Shown: piece after piece, positions 27,377-35,317 of the stretch
Numbering within the stretch: position 1 is the first letter of the stretch
Layout of the letters: the number at the start of each line of letters is the position of its first letter
Assembly (NCBI RefSeq): GCF_900167075.1
Contig: NZ_FUWH01000002.1
Location: 153,005-217,004 of the forward strand
DNA from: Sediminibacterium ginsengisoli
Lineage (GTDB): Bacteria > Bacteroidota > Bacteroidia > Chitinophagales > Chitinophagaceae
Reading direction: 5' to 3'
Length of the DNA: 64,000 nt
Translations under genes and position numbers: made by a program
The notes under the pieces: model-generated
Seen by the model: only the letters and a program-made list of their open reading frames with translations
Database searches by the model: none
What the model was told of the DNA's origin: nothing

Positions 27377-29038
27377 ATGGAATTGATACAAGCTGTTTCA
27401 GCAAAACATTTTTTACAGATACACCCCGCAGATAACGTACTGGTTGCACTACGTGATCTGCAGGCAGAGGCAGTGGTTCAGTTTGGTGATATTGAAATCA
27501 GGCTGAAAGAAAAGATACCTGCCAAACATAAATTCTTCATCAGTGATATGGAACAGGGGGCAGAAGTCCGCATGTATGGCGTACTGGTGGGCAAAGTACA
27601 GCACGATGTACACGAGGGTAGCCTGATGACAACAGGGAATACCAAACATGCGGCCGAGCAATATGCTTACAGGGGCACTGAATATCACTGGAGCCCGCCC
27701 GATACTTCCCGCTTTGTTAACAGAACATTCCAGGGTTATAAAAGAACGGATGGTCGTTACGGTACAGCCAATTACTGGTTGTTCATCCCGATGGTATTCT
27801 GCGAGAACCGCAACCTTGACATGATCCGGGAAGCGCTGCATTCCGAACTTGGTTATGCGCGCTCGGATAAATACAATCGCTTTACCCGCCAGTTGCTGGA
27901 AGCATATGAGCAGGGTGTCGATATCGAATCGGCTGACTTCTCCCCGGCGCCTGACCATAATAACGAAAGGGTTTTTAAAAATATAGATGGCATTAAATTC
28001 CTCAATCATACCGGCGGTTGCGGCGGTACAAGGCAGGATGCATCTACACTGAGTTCCCTCCTGGCTGCCTATGCAGATCATCCCAATGTGGCAGGCGTAA
28101 CAGTGCTCAGCCTGGGTTGTCAGCACCTGCAGACAGAGTATTTCCTGAAGGATCTGAAACAGCGCAATCCTGCTTTTGATAAGCCATTGTTCACTTTTGA
28201 GCAACAGCAGTCTGAGAGTGAAGAAAGCCTGATCACAGATGCAATCAGGGCAACATTTAAAGGGTTGGTAGAGGTAAATAAAATTCACCGTGAACCAGCA
28301 CCATTGAGTGCGCTTACGCTGGGTGTGAAATGCGGTGGGAGTGATGGTTTCAGCGGTATTTCTGCAAATCCTGCTGTAGGTTATGCTTCAGACCTGCTGG
28401 TGGCATTGGGCGGGAAGGTATTGCTGGCCGAGTTCCCGGAATTATGCGGCGCTGAGCAGGAACTGATCGACAGGTGTGTGACAGAAGCCGCAGCTGAAAA
28501 ATTCATGCACCTGATGCGTTCTTACGATGAGCTTGCTGTTAAAGTAGGCTCCGGTTTTCACATGAATCCCTCGCCCGGCAATATCCGCGACGGACTGATC
28601 ACAGATGCGATCAAATCTACCGGCGCGGCAAGAAAGGGTGGTACTTCGCCAGTTGTTGATGTGCTCGATTATACAGAACCGGCAACCCGCAGCGGGCTGA
28701 GCCTGGTCTGTACACCAGGTAATGATGTGGAAGCAACAACCGGTAAAGCAGCGTCGGGCGCTACCATCATCCTGTTTACGACAGGCCTCGGTACTCCAAC
28801 AGGAAACCCCGTAGCACAAACGATCAAAGTAGCTACCAATACTTCACTGGCGAAAAGAATGAGCGATATTATTGATATCGATACAGGTGGTGTAATTACC
28901 GGCGAGAAAACCATCGCTGAAATGGGTGAGGAAATTCTCGAATTCTGTATCAGCGTAGCGAACGGAGAAACGATACCCAAAGCTGTGTTGCTCGGCCAGG
29001 ACGACTTTATCCCCTGGAAAAGAGGCGTAAGTCTTTAA
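27377..29038 (+). CDS. UxaA-family sugar-acid dehydratase, probable L-fuconate dehydratase
   Basis: A 553-residue cytoplasmic enzyme of the altronate/galactarate dehydratase family. The first 95 residues form a SAF-like domain (HPADNVLVALRDL, HDVHEGSLMTTGN). The rest is the large UxaA C-terminal domain: GYKRTDGRYGTANYW near residue 118, NHTGGCGGTR near 213, LGVKCGGSDGFSGISANPA near 315 and FTTGLGTPTGNPVAQTIKV near 470. Cys residues in GGCGGT and VKCGGSD are candidate Fe ligands. In Campylobacter jejuni the fucose locus encodes UxaA-like proteins in the fuconate-dehydration role, so by position this enzyme most likely makes 2-keto-3-deoxy-L-fuconate. Altronate dehydratase remains the alternative. 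Confidence 0.8.
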   Translation: MELIQAVSAKHFLQIHPADNVLVALRDLQAEAVVQFGDIEIRLKEKIPAKHKFFISDMEQGAEVRMYGVLVGKVQHDVHEGSLMTTGNTKHAAEQYAYRGTEYHWSPPDTSRFVNRTFQGYKRTDGRYGTANYWLFIPMVFCENRNLDMIREALHSELGYARSDKYNRFTRQLLEAYEQGVDIESADFSPAPDHNNERVFKNIDGIKFLNHTGGCGGTRQDASTLSSLLAAYADHPNVAGVTVLSLGCQHLQTEYFLKDLKQRNPAFDKPLFTFEQQQSESEESLITDAIRATFKGLVEVNKIHREPAPLSALTLGVKCGGSDGFSGISANPAVGYASDLLVALGGKVLLAEFPELCGAEQELIDRCVTEAAAEKFMHLMRSYDELAVKVGSGFHMNPSPGNIRDGLITDAIKSTGAARKGGTSPVVDVLDYTEPATRSGLSLVCTPGNDVEATTGKAASGATIILFTTGLGTPTGNPVAQTIKVATNTSLAKRMSDIIDIDTGGVITGEKTIAEMGEEILEFCISVANGETIPKAVLLGQDDFIPWKRGVSL

Positions 29039-29076
29039 TAAGTAAAAACGAAAATGCTTTAAAATAAACCGATCGT

Positions 29077-29841
29077 ATGTTCAGATTAGATGAAAAAACA
29101 GCAGTTGTAACAGGAGGCGGCAGTGGTATAGGAAAAGCTGTGGCGCAGGTGTTCGCGGCACAAGGGGCGTTTGTGCATATTGTGGATTTGTCTGTAGCGA
29201 ATGCAACTGCCTGCCTGCATGAATTGCAGCAGAATGGCGGAAAAGGTATGGCCCACACCTGCGATGTAAGCGATCAGCAGCAGGTGAATGTCTTGTTCGC
29301 TAAAATCGGTAAGCTCGATATTCTTGTTAATAATGCCGGCATTGCCCATGTAGGGAACGTAGAGAATACTGGTGAAGCCGACTTCGACCGTGTATTCAAT
29401 GTAAATGTAAAAGGCGTGTATAATTGCCTGCACGCAGCAGTTCCGCTGATGAAGCAAAATGGCGGTGGTGCGATTCTGAACCTGTCGTCTATTGCTGCTG
29501 TAACAGGCATAGCAGACCGATTTGCTTACAGCATGAGTAAAGGTGCTGTACATGCAATGAGTCTTTCAGTGGCCAGGGATTATATCAAAGATCATATCCG
29601 CAGTAATACGATCTCCCCGGCCCGTGTACATACTCCGTTCGTGGATGGATTCATCACTAAAAATTACCCCGGACGCGAAGCTGAAATGTTCGATAAATTA
29701 TCGAAGTCGCAGCCCATTGGCCGTATGGGTACAGTGGATGAAGTGGCTAAACTGATCCTTTATCTCTGCTCGGATGAAGCCGCGTTTATCACCGGGAACG
29801 ATTATTCGATCGATGGCGGTTTTATTAAACTGAATAACTGA
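29077..29841 (+). CDS. SDR dehydrogenase, probable 2-keto-3-deoxy-L-fuconate 4-dehydrogenase
   Basis: A 254-residue classical short-chain dehydrogenase. It has the cofactor motif TGGGSGIG near residue 12, NNAG near 86, the catalytic Ser in NLSSIAA, and Tyr151/Lys155 in YSMSKGA. The C-terminus ends in YSIDGGFIKLNN. An acidic residue after the second strand (HIVDLS) favours NAD over NADP. In the oxidative fucose route an SDR of this type oxidises 2-keto-3-deoxy-L-fuconate to the 2,4-diketo acid cleaved by the FAH-family enzyme downstream. The assignment rests on context. It overlaps lutA by one base. Confidence 0.8.
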   Translation: MFRLDEKTAVVTGGGSGIGKAVAQVFAAQGAFVHIVDLSVANATACLHELQQNGGKGMAHTCDVSDQQQVNVLFAKIGKLDILVNNAGIAHVGNVENTGEADFDRVFNVNVKGVYNCLHAAVPLMKQNGGGAILNLSSIAAVTGIADRFAYSMSKGAVHAMSLSVARDYIKDHIRSNTISPARVHTPFVDGFITKNYPGREAEMFDKLSKSQPIGRMGTVDEVAKLILYLCSDEAAFITGNDYSIDGGFIKLNN

Positions 29842-30572
29842 TGCGGGTAGGGTTGTTTATACCTTGTTATGTAGACCAGTTCTATCCGCAGGTAGCGATC
29901 GCTACCATGGAACTGCTGGAGAAACTGGGTTGTGAAGTAGTGTATCCTGCAGCGCAAACCTGTTGCGGGCAGCCTATGGCTAATTCCGGCTTCGAATCTT
30001 ATGCTGCGGGTTGTAATGCAAATTTTATTAAGCAGTTCAGGGGATTTGATTATGTGGTATGCCCCTCGGGCAGCTGCGTATTACATGTTAAAGAACATTT
30101 GCACGACGCTGACGAAAGTACAGCCTCTGTAATCAGAAACACTGTATACGAACTGACTGAATTTCTTACCGATATTCTGAAAGTTGAGCAGCTGAATGCG
30201 TCATTCCCTTTTAAAGTCGGGCTGCATGTGAGCTGTCATGGACAGCGTATGCTACACCTCGCATCGATGAGTGAGCGGATGTTGCCACCATTCTCAAAAG
30301 CGTTGTCATTGCTTCATAAAGTGGCGGGGATTGAATTGATTGATCCAGTGCGTGCAGATGAATGCTGTGGTTTCGGCGGAACTTTCTGTGTAACGGAAGA
30401 AGCTGTTTCTGTTGCCATGGGGCAATCACGCGTAGAAGAACATGCCGCTAATGATGTTGAATATATAACCGGCGGAGATATGAGCTGCCTGATGCACCTG
30501 GAAGGCATTCTGAAAAGACAGAGAAGCAATATAAAAGTGATTCATCTTGCCCAAATCCTGAATGCGCAATGA
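29841..30572 (+). CDS. lutA: LutA: Fe-S subunit of the L-lactate oxidation complex
   Basis: A 243-residue protein with two CCG (cysteine-rich) domains. The first shows PAAQTCCGQPMANSGF near residue 40 and the second ADECCGFGGTF near 173; an additional HVSCHGQRML lies between them. This is the arrangement of LutA/LldE, which forms a complex with LutB and LutC that oxidises L-lactate to pyruvate in the cytoplasm. The start ATG shares its A with the stop of the preceding SDR gene, and the gene overlaps lutB by 4 bp. Here the enzyme probably handles the L-lactate released from fucose. Confidence 0.93.
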   Translation: MRVGLFIPCYVDQFYPQVAIATMELLEKLGCEVVYPAAQTCCGQPMANSGFESYAAGCNANFIKQFRGFDYVVCPSGSCVLHVKEHLHDADESTASVIRNTVYELTEFLTDILKVEQLNASFPFKVGLHVSCHGQRMLHLASMSERMLPPFSKALSLLHKVAGIELIDPVRADECCGFGGTFCVTEEAVSVAMGQSRVEEHAANDVEYITGGDMSCLMHLEGILKRQRSNIKVIHLAQILNAQ

Positions 30573-31954
30573 GTACGCTGCCTGTATCACATAGTAAAGC
30601 TGCTGAGGCATTCCTGGCGGATAAGCCTTATGTTTCCTGGCATGACGAGACGTTATGGTTCGTACGTTCAAAGCGCGACAAGGCAGCACGTTCTGTACCG
30701 GAGTGGGAAACATTACGTGAACTGGCTTCGGCTGTAAAAGCGCATACCTTGTCGCGGCTGGACGAATACCTGGTGCAATTTGAATCGAACGCAAAAAAGA
30801 ACGGGATCCATGTGCACTGGGCCAATGATGCGGCAGAGCACAATTCAATCATCACTGAAATCCTTCGTTCGCACAATGTGCAAAAGGTAGTGAAGAGCAA
30901 ATCAATGCTGACGGAAGAATGCGGGTTGAATCCTTATCTGGCAGAGAGAGGTATATCCGTGATCGATACTGATCTTGGTGAATATATTGTTCAGTTGCGT
31001 AACGAACATCCGAGTCATATCGTGCTGCCGGCTATTCACCTGAAAAAGGAAGCCGTGAGCGACACTTTTCATGAACACCTCCACACCGAGAAAAATAATA
31101 ACGATCCTGTTTACCTCACACGTTCTGCTAGAACAGTGTTACGGAATCATTTTATCACTGCAGATGCTGCAATAACAGGTGTCAATTTTGCCGTAGCAGA
31201 AACGGGAGGTTTTGTGATATGTACCAATGAAGGCAATGCAGACATGGGCGCGCATGCTTCAAAGCTGCATATCGCATGTATGGGTTTTGAGAAAATCATA
31301 CCAAGAGCGGAAGATCTGGGCATTTTTTTAAGATTGCTGGCAAGAAGCGCTACAGGGCAACCTGTTACTACTTATTCAAGCCATTTTCACCGGCCGGCCC
31401 CGGGACAGGAACTGCATCTTGTACTTGTTAACAATGGCCGCGCAAGACAGCTCGGCAGACCTGAATTCAGGAATTCCCTGAAATGCATCCGCTGCGCAGC
31501 CTGTTTTAATACTTGTCCTGTTTACAGGAGAAGTGGCGGACATAGTTATCACAATGCAGTTGCAGGTCCGATCGGTGCAATACTGGCTCCGAATCTTGAT
31601 ATGAAGAATAATGCGGACCTGCCGTTTGCATCAACGCTCTGCGGGTCTTGTACCAATGTTTGTCCTGTAAAGATCAACATACACGAACAATTATGGAGCT
31701 GGCGCCAGGTGCTGATGAAAGAAGGCTATGGAGGCAAGGCAAAAGAAGCGGCGATGAAAACGATGGCTGCGGTACTCTCAAAGCCAGGGCTTTTTGTGAG
31801 AACAGCTAATACGGCAAGAAAACTGATGCGGGCTGTGCCCTGGTTGTTTAACAATAAACTCAACCCGTGGTATCGCCAGCGTGAAATGCCGTCGGCACCA
31901 GCGCAAAGTTTTAAAACCTGGTATAAAAAGAACCGAAATGAGCAGCAGGGATGA
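30569..31954 (+). CDS. lutB: LutB: ferredoxin-type Fe-S subunit of the L-lactate oxidation complex
   Basis: A 461-residue protein of the LutB/LldF family. The first 290 residues or so are the LUD-type domain (FVICTNEGNADMGA near 212, RLLARSATGQPVTTY near 252). Two [4Fe-4S] ferredoxin motifs follow: CIRCAACFNTCPVYR from Cys306 and CGSCTNVCPVKI from Cys358. The C-terminal tail is helical and basic. It overlaps lutA by 4 bp and lutC by 17 bp, typical of a coupled complex-encoding operon. Confidence 0.94.
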   Translation: MSTLPVSHSKAAEAFLADKPYVSWHDETLWFVRSKRDKAARSVPEWETLRELASAVKAHTLSRLDEYLVQFESNAKKNGIHVHWANDAAEHNSIITEILRSHNVQKVVKSKSMLTEECGLNPYLAERGISVIDTDLGEYIVQLRNEHPSHIVLPAIHLKKEAVSDTFHEHLHTEKNNNDPVYLTRSARTVLRNHFITADAAITGVNFAVAETGGFVICTNEGNADMGAHASKLHIACMGFEKIIPRAEDLGIFLRLLARSATGQPVTTYSSHFHRPAPGQELHLVLVNNGRARQLGRPEFRNSLKCIRCAACFNTCPVYRRSGGHSYHNAVAGPIGAILAPNLDMKNNADLPFASTLCGSCTNVCPVKINIHEQLWSWRQVLMKEGYGGKAKEAAMKTMAAVLSKPGLFVRTANTARKLMRAVPWLFNNKLNPWYRQREMPSAPAQSFKTWYKKNRNEQQG

Positions 31955-32504
31955 AATATTGAGTATGATCAGGGAAAACAGGCCGGCTTTTTCACCATTG
32001 CCTGAAATTCCTGTTTTTATACATGAAAAGCCACTGGCTGAATGGTTTACTGAAACACTTACAGGTATCGGTGGAAAAGTTGTACACCTGAAAGATACAG
32101 GCGAAGTTGAAACAAGAATACAGCAGCAGCATGGCGGGGTGATCAATACAACAGACCTTTCGGCTGCTGCGAAATACCGGCACGCAACAGCACAGGAGCT
32201 TGAGGCCGTAGATACAGTGATCGTGCCCGGAATAATAGCGGTCGCTGAAAATGCTGCGGTATGGGTAAATGAAAAAGATATGATAAACAGGCTGCTGCCC
32301 TTTATCTGCCGGCAGCTTATAATCATTGTGCAGTTAACGGATCTTGTGCCCGATATGCATAGTGCCTATAAGAAGATCCGTATAGATGAAGCTGGGTTCG
32401 GCGTTTTTATCGCAGGGCCATCTAAAACAGCAGATATAGAACAATCGCTGGTGATCGGTGCGCATGGCCCTTTGGCTATGGAAGTGTGGTTTGTCGGCGA
32501 ATAA
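31938..32504 (+). CDS. lutC: LutC: LUD-domain subunit of the L-lactate oxidation complex
   Basis: A 188-residue LUD-domain protein. The start at 31938 (MSSRDEILSMIREN) is preferred over an upstream in-frame ATG at 31881 buried inside lutB, because it begins at the usual N-terminal helix of the family and leaves a 17-bp overlap. The family's end motif is recognisable as GPSKTADIEQSLVIGAHGP (residues about 160-178). LutC works with LutA and LutB. It is 32 bp upstream of the FAH-family hydrolase. Confidence 0.88.
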   Translation: MSSRDEILSMIRENRPAFSPLPEIPVFIHEKPLAEWFTETLTGIGGKVVHLKDTGEVETRIQQQHGGVINTTDLSAAAKYRHATAQELEAVDTVIVPGIIAVAENAAVWVNEKDMINRLLPFICRQLIIIVQLTDLVPDMHSAYKKIRIDEAGFGVFIAGPSKTADIEQSLVIGAHGPLAMEVWFVGE

Positions 32505-32536
32505 CAATAAATCTATCATTATAAAAAGCAGAACTT

Positions 32537-33388
32537 ATGAAATTGATCAGATTCAGACAGGACGGAATGGTGAAAACCGGTGTGATCGAGGGGGAGAAAT
32601 ACCTGGATACATCATCCTTCGGTGAAGATTACAATGAGCGGTTTTTTGAAACGGAAGGGCTTGTGCGGTTGCAGGCATTTGTAAACGAGAATAGGGCCGT
32701 ATTGCCTGTGGTTCCTGCTGATGTTTCACTGGATTGTCCTTTCGGACGTCCTTCCAAGATCATCTGTATCGGGCTTAACTATGCAGATCATGCAAAGGAA
32801 ACCAATGCTGCAATTCCAAAAGAACCGATTGTCTTCTTCAAATCAACCACGGCTATCGTTGGGCCGAATGATGATGTGATGATCCCTAAGAACTCGGAAA
32901 AAACAGACTGGGAGGTTGAGCTTGCGGTGGTGATCGGCAAGAAAGCGAGCTATGTGGAAGAAGCGGACGCCTTGTCTTACGTGGCAGGGTATTGCCTGCA
33001 CAATGATATCAGCGAACGGGCATTCCAGCTGGAACGTGGCGGACAGTGGGTGAAGGGGAAAAGCTGTGATACATTCGCGCCGCTTGGTCCCTTTATGGCA
33101 ACGCGTGATGAAATCGAAAACGTAGACGCATTGCGTCTCTGGTTGAGTGTAAACGGGAAAATGATGCAGGATGGAACCACAGCCAACCTGATCTTCAACA
33201 TTCCTTATCTTGTGTCTTACCTCAGCCACTTCATGACCCTGCTCCCGGGTGATGTGATATCTACCGGAACCCCGGCTGGCGTTGGTTTGGGTTTTAACCC
33301 GCAGATTTACCTGAAACCGGGTGACGTAATGGAACTCGGTATTGACGGACTTGGGACTTCACGTCAGCTGGTAAAAGCCTGGCAGTAA
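32537..33388 (+). CDS. Fumarylacetoacetate-hydrolase-family enzyme, probable 2,4-diketo-3-deoxy-L-fuconate hydrolase
   Basis: A 283-residue protein with the FAH catalytic domain from residue 72 on: IICIGLNYADHAKE, IVFFKSTTAIVGP, then DWEVELAVVIG and HNDISER, which supply the acidic metal ligands, and WVKGKSCDTFAPLGPF. It ends in ISTGTPAGVGLGF and VMELGIDGLG, as usual. In the diketo-hydrolase routes for L-fucose and L-rhamnose an enzyme of this family splits the 2,4-diketo-3-deoxy acid into pyruvate and L-lactate. The surrounding transporter, dehydratase, dehydrogenases and LutABC support that role. Substrate distinction between fucose and rhamnose is not visible. Confidence 0.85.
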   Translation: MKLIRFRQDGMVKTGVIEGEKYLDTSSFGEDYNERFFETEGLVRLQAFVNENRAVLPVVPADVSLDCPFGRPSKIICIGLNYADHAKETNAAIPKEPIVFFKSTTAIVGPNDDVMIPKNSEKTDWEVELAVVIGKKASYVEEADALSYVAGYCLHNDISERAFQLERGGQWVKGKSCDTFAPLGPFMATRDEIENVDALRLWLSVNGKMMQDGTTANLIFNIPYLVSYLSHFMTLLPGDVISTGTPAGVGLGFNPQIYLKPGDVMELGIDGLGTSRQLVKAWQ

Positions 33389-33416
33389 TAAATAGCTTCA
33401 CATCAAACGAATTTTT

Positions 33417-34205
33417 ATGGACCTGAAATTAAAAGACAAAGTGGTTATCGTAACCGGCGGTGCCAAGGGAATCGGCGAAGGCATTTCACTGGCACTGGCT
33501 GCTGAAGGTGCTATCCCATGCATCATTGGAAGAAGCGAAACTGATAACAAACATACGGTTTCGGCTATTGAAGCAAAGGGCGGCCAAGCTTTCCAGGTAG
33601 TGGCTGAACTGACAGACCCCCAGGCTTGTGCAGATGCGGTGACAAAAGTTGCATCGGCTTTCGGAAGAATCGACGGCCTTGTGAATAATGCAGGCGTAAA
33701 TGATGGAGTAGGGCTGGAGAACGGCAGTTATGAAGGCTTTATAGCTTCCCTGCACAGGAACCTTGTGCATTATTATCTCATTGCTCATCATGCACTTCCC
33801 TGGCTGAAAAGATCACAGGGGGCTATTGTGAATATAGGTTCAAAGACAGCAGAAACTGGCCAGGGCGGAACTTCTGCCTATGCGGCTTCAAACGGCGGCA
33901 GGAATGCACTCACCCGTGAATGGGCTGTGGAATTACTGAAGTACGGGATCCGTGTAAATGCAGTTATCGTTGCTGAAAGCTATACGCCGCTGTATGAAAA
34001 ATGGATTCAGACACTACCCAACCCGGAAGAAAAACTGAAAATAATCACTGCGAATATTCCGTTAGGCAACAGGATGACCACAACGGAAGAAATTGCATCT
34101 ATGGTCACTTTTCTTTTATCCGAAAGATCAAGTCATACAACAGGCCAGCTGATCCACGTGGACGGCGGTTATGTGCATCTCGACCGTGCTATTGCAAATG
34201 GATAA
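33417..34205 (+). CDS. SDR oxidoreductase, probable L-fucose dehydrogenase with Asn in place of the catalytic Lys
   Basis: A 262-residue short-chain dehydrogenase resembling L-fucose dehydrogenases such as the C. jejuni FucX type. It has TGGAKGIG near residue 13, GRSET after strand 2, VNNAG near 90, and a Ser in NIGSKTAETG. The active-site motif reads Tyr155-Ala-Ala-Ser-Asn159 instead of YxxxK. The C-terminus has RVNAVIVAESYTPLY and HVDGGYVHLDRAI. It would start the oxidative route by making the L-fucono-lactone from L-fucose. It is the last gene of the operon, followed by a hairpin. Confidence 0.78.
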   Translation: MDLKLKDKVVIVTGGAKGIGEGISLALAAEGAIPCIIGRSETDNKHTVSAIEAKGGQAFQVVAELTDPQACADAVTKVASAFGRIDGLVNNAGVNDGVGLENGSYEGFIASLHRNLVHYYLIAHHALPWLKRSQGAIVNIGSKTAETGQGGTSAYAASNGGRNALTREWAVELLKYGIRVNAVIVAESYTPLYEKWIQTLPNPEEKLKIITANIPLGNRMTTTEEIASMVTFLLSERSSHTTGQLIHVDGGYVHLDRAIANG

Positions 34206-34214
34206 TTTATTATA

Positions 34215-34253
34215 CAGCGTTGCTGCATACGGCTGTTGCGTGCAGCAACGCTG
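34215..34253. terminator. Strong hairpin between convergent genes
   Basis: CAGCGTTGCTGCA (34215-34227) pairs perfectly over 13 bp with TGCAGCAACGCTG (34241-34253) around a 13-base loop. It separates the end of the fucose operon from the convergent PorP-like gene. No long T-run follows on the + strand. On the - strand an AT-rich stretch follows the stem, so it may act mainly for the - strand genes or as a 3' stabiliser. Confidence 0.6.
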
Positions 34254-34261
34254 CTGGTCGG

Positions 34262-35317
34262 CTAAAACCTCGGGCATAATACTGCATTTCGCGAACTGTT
34301 TTCCCTGTCGAGAAAGCCAATAAAAGTCAGCGATAATTCAAATGCACCCCTGCCGCCGCTTGCTTTATTGAGCGTGGAGATATTCACATCGTAACTCAGC
34401 GCAAAAGAAAAAGGTGTGTAATCCAGTTTTACAATGGGAATGATCGCATCGTTCCAGCGGAAAAAACTGCCGAAATGGATATAATAACTGCGCTTATAAG
34501 TGCCGCCGCCCGGTTTGTAGGTATACATGGCACCGAATACGCATTCTGAAAAATCTCCCTGCATACTGTAATCTCCGAGCAGTGTCAATGCCGTGTTTTC
34601 ATTGATATTGCTTTTGTAGCCACCTGATATTACCCACTTTGGTTTTGTTTCAACCAATGGGTTTCTGTAAAAGGAGTTCTGTGGGGTGTTGATATGATGA
34701 AAGGCAACTCCCACATAATAATTCCCGGTATTATCGCCGATGGATGAGTTGAATGACATACCCACGGATGCATCAAAATAACTGTATTTGGTCTGACTGA
34801 AAAGTTCGCCATCCGGAAGTGAAGGATTATAACCGTTTCCATCGAACTGGTTATTCGTGGTGATCTTTGTCCTGTCGATATTACGTTGAACGAGACCCGC
34901 CATAAAACCCAGTGAGAGATATTTTGTTTTATTGCCGCTGAGCGACTTATGGTAATTAAATGCAGGCATCAGGTTGGTAGTGGTGAAATTAATTGTTCCT
35001 GCACGGTCGTACATAACAGCAAGTCCTGCAGTTACAAAATCATTATTCTTTCCCGCAGGAAATTTATACTCTGCGTTTAATGCTCCTGTTGTATAGGGTA
35101 CGGTAACGCTGGCCCATTGAGATCTGAATACTGTCTGTGCTCTTACATCGCCATCGAATATGCCCGATAAACCAGGATTACGTAATATAGGTGTTTCAAA
35201 AAACTGTGAAAAATGTGTATCCTGTGCCTTGATCACTGAACAGCCTGTTACAAGCACCAGCAACAGGAGGCGCGCCCTGTAAATTATGTTTGATATATAG
35301 TGTTTGCTGTTGATCAT
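34262..35317 (-). CDS. Type IX secretion PorP/SprF-like outer-membrane protein
   Basis: A 351-residue protein. After a signal segment (LLLLVLVTGCSVIKAQ, which also contains a possible lipobox) it shows the typical PorP/SprF opening DTHFSQFFETPILRNPGLSGIFDGD near residues 32-56 (shown only as a location marker for this 20-odd residue block). Amphipathic beta-strands of a barrel follow (VSGGYKSNINENT, SFALSYDVNIS). PorP/SprF proteins assist export and anchoring of T9SS type B cargo. It starts one base inside the stop of the giant PKD gene, so the two are cotranscribed and probably function as a cargo/partner pair. Confidence 0.9.
   Translation of the reverse strand: MINSKHYISNIIYRARLLLLVLVTGCSVIKAQDTHFSQFFETPILRNPGLSGIFDGDVRAQTVFRSQWASVTVPYTTGALNAEYKFPAGKNNDFVTAGLAVMYDRAGTINFTTTNLMPAFNYHKSLSGNKTKYLSLGFMAGLVQRNIDRTKITTNNQFDGNGYNPSLPDGELFSQTKYSYFDASVGMSFNSSIGDNTGNYYVGVAFHHINTPQNSFYRNPLVETKPKWVISGGYKSNINENTALTLLGDYSMQGDFSECVFGAMYTYKPGGGTYKRSYYIHFGSFFRWNDAIIPIVKLDYTPFSFALSYDVNISTLNKASGGRGAFELSLTFIGFLDRENSSRNAVLCPRF

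Noticed and set aside
27449-28288. 279-codon - strand frame inside the UxaA-family gene
   Set aside because: Shadow of a well-supported dehydratase gene; composition is non-natural and there is no start context.
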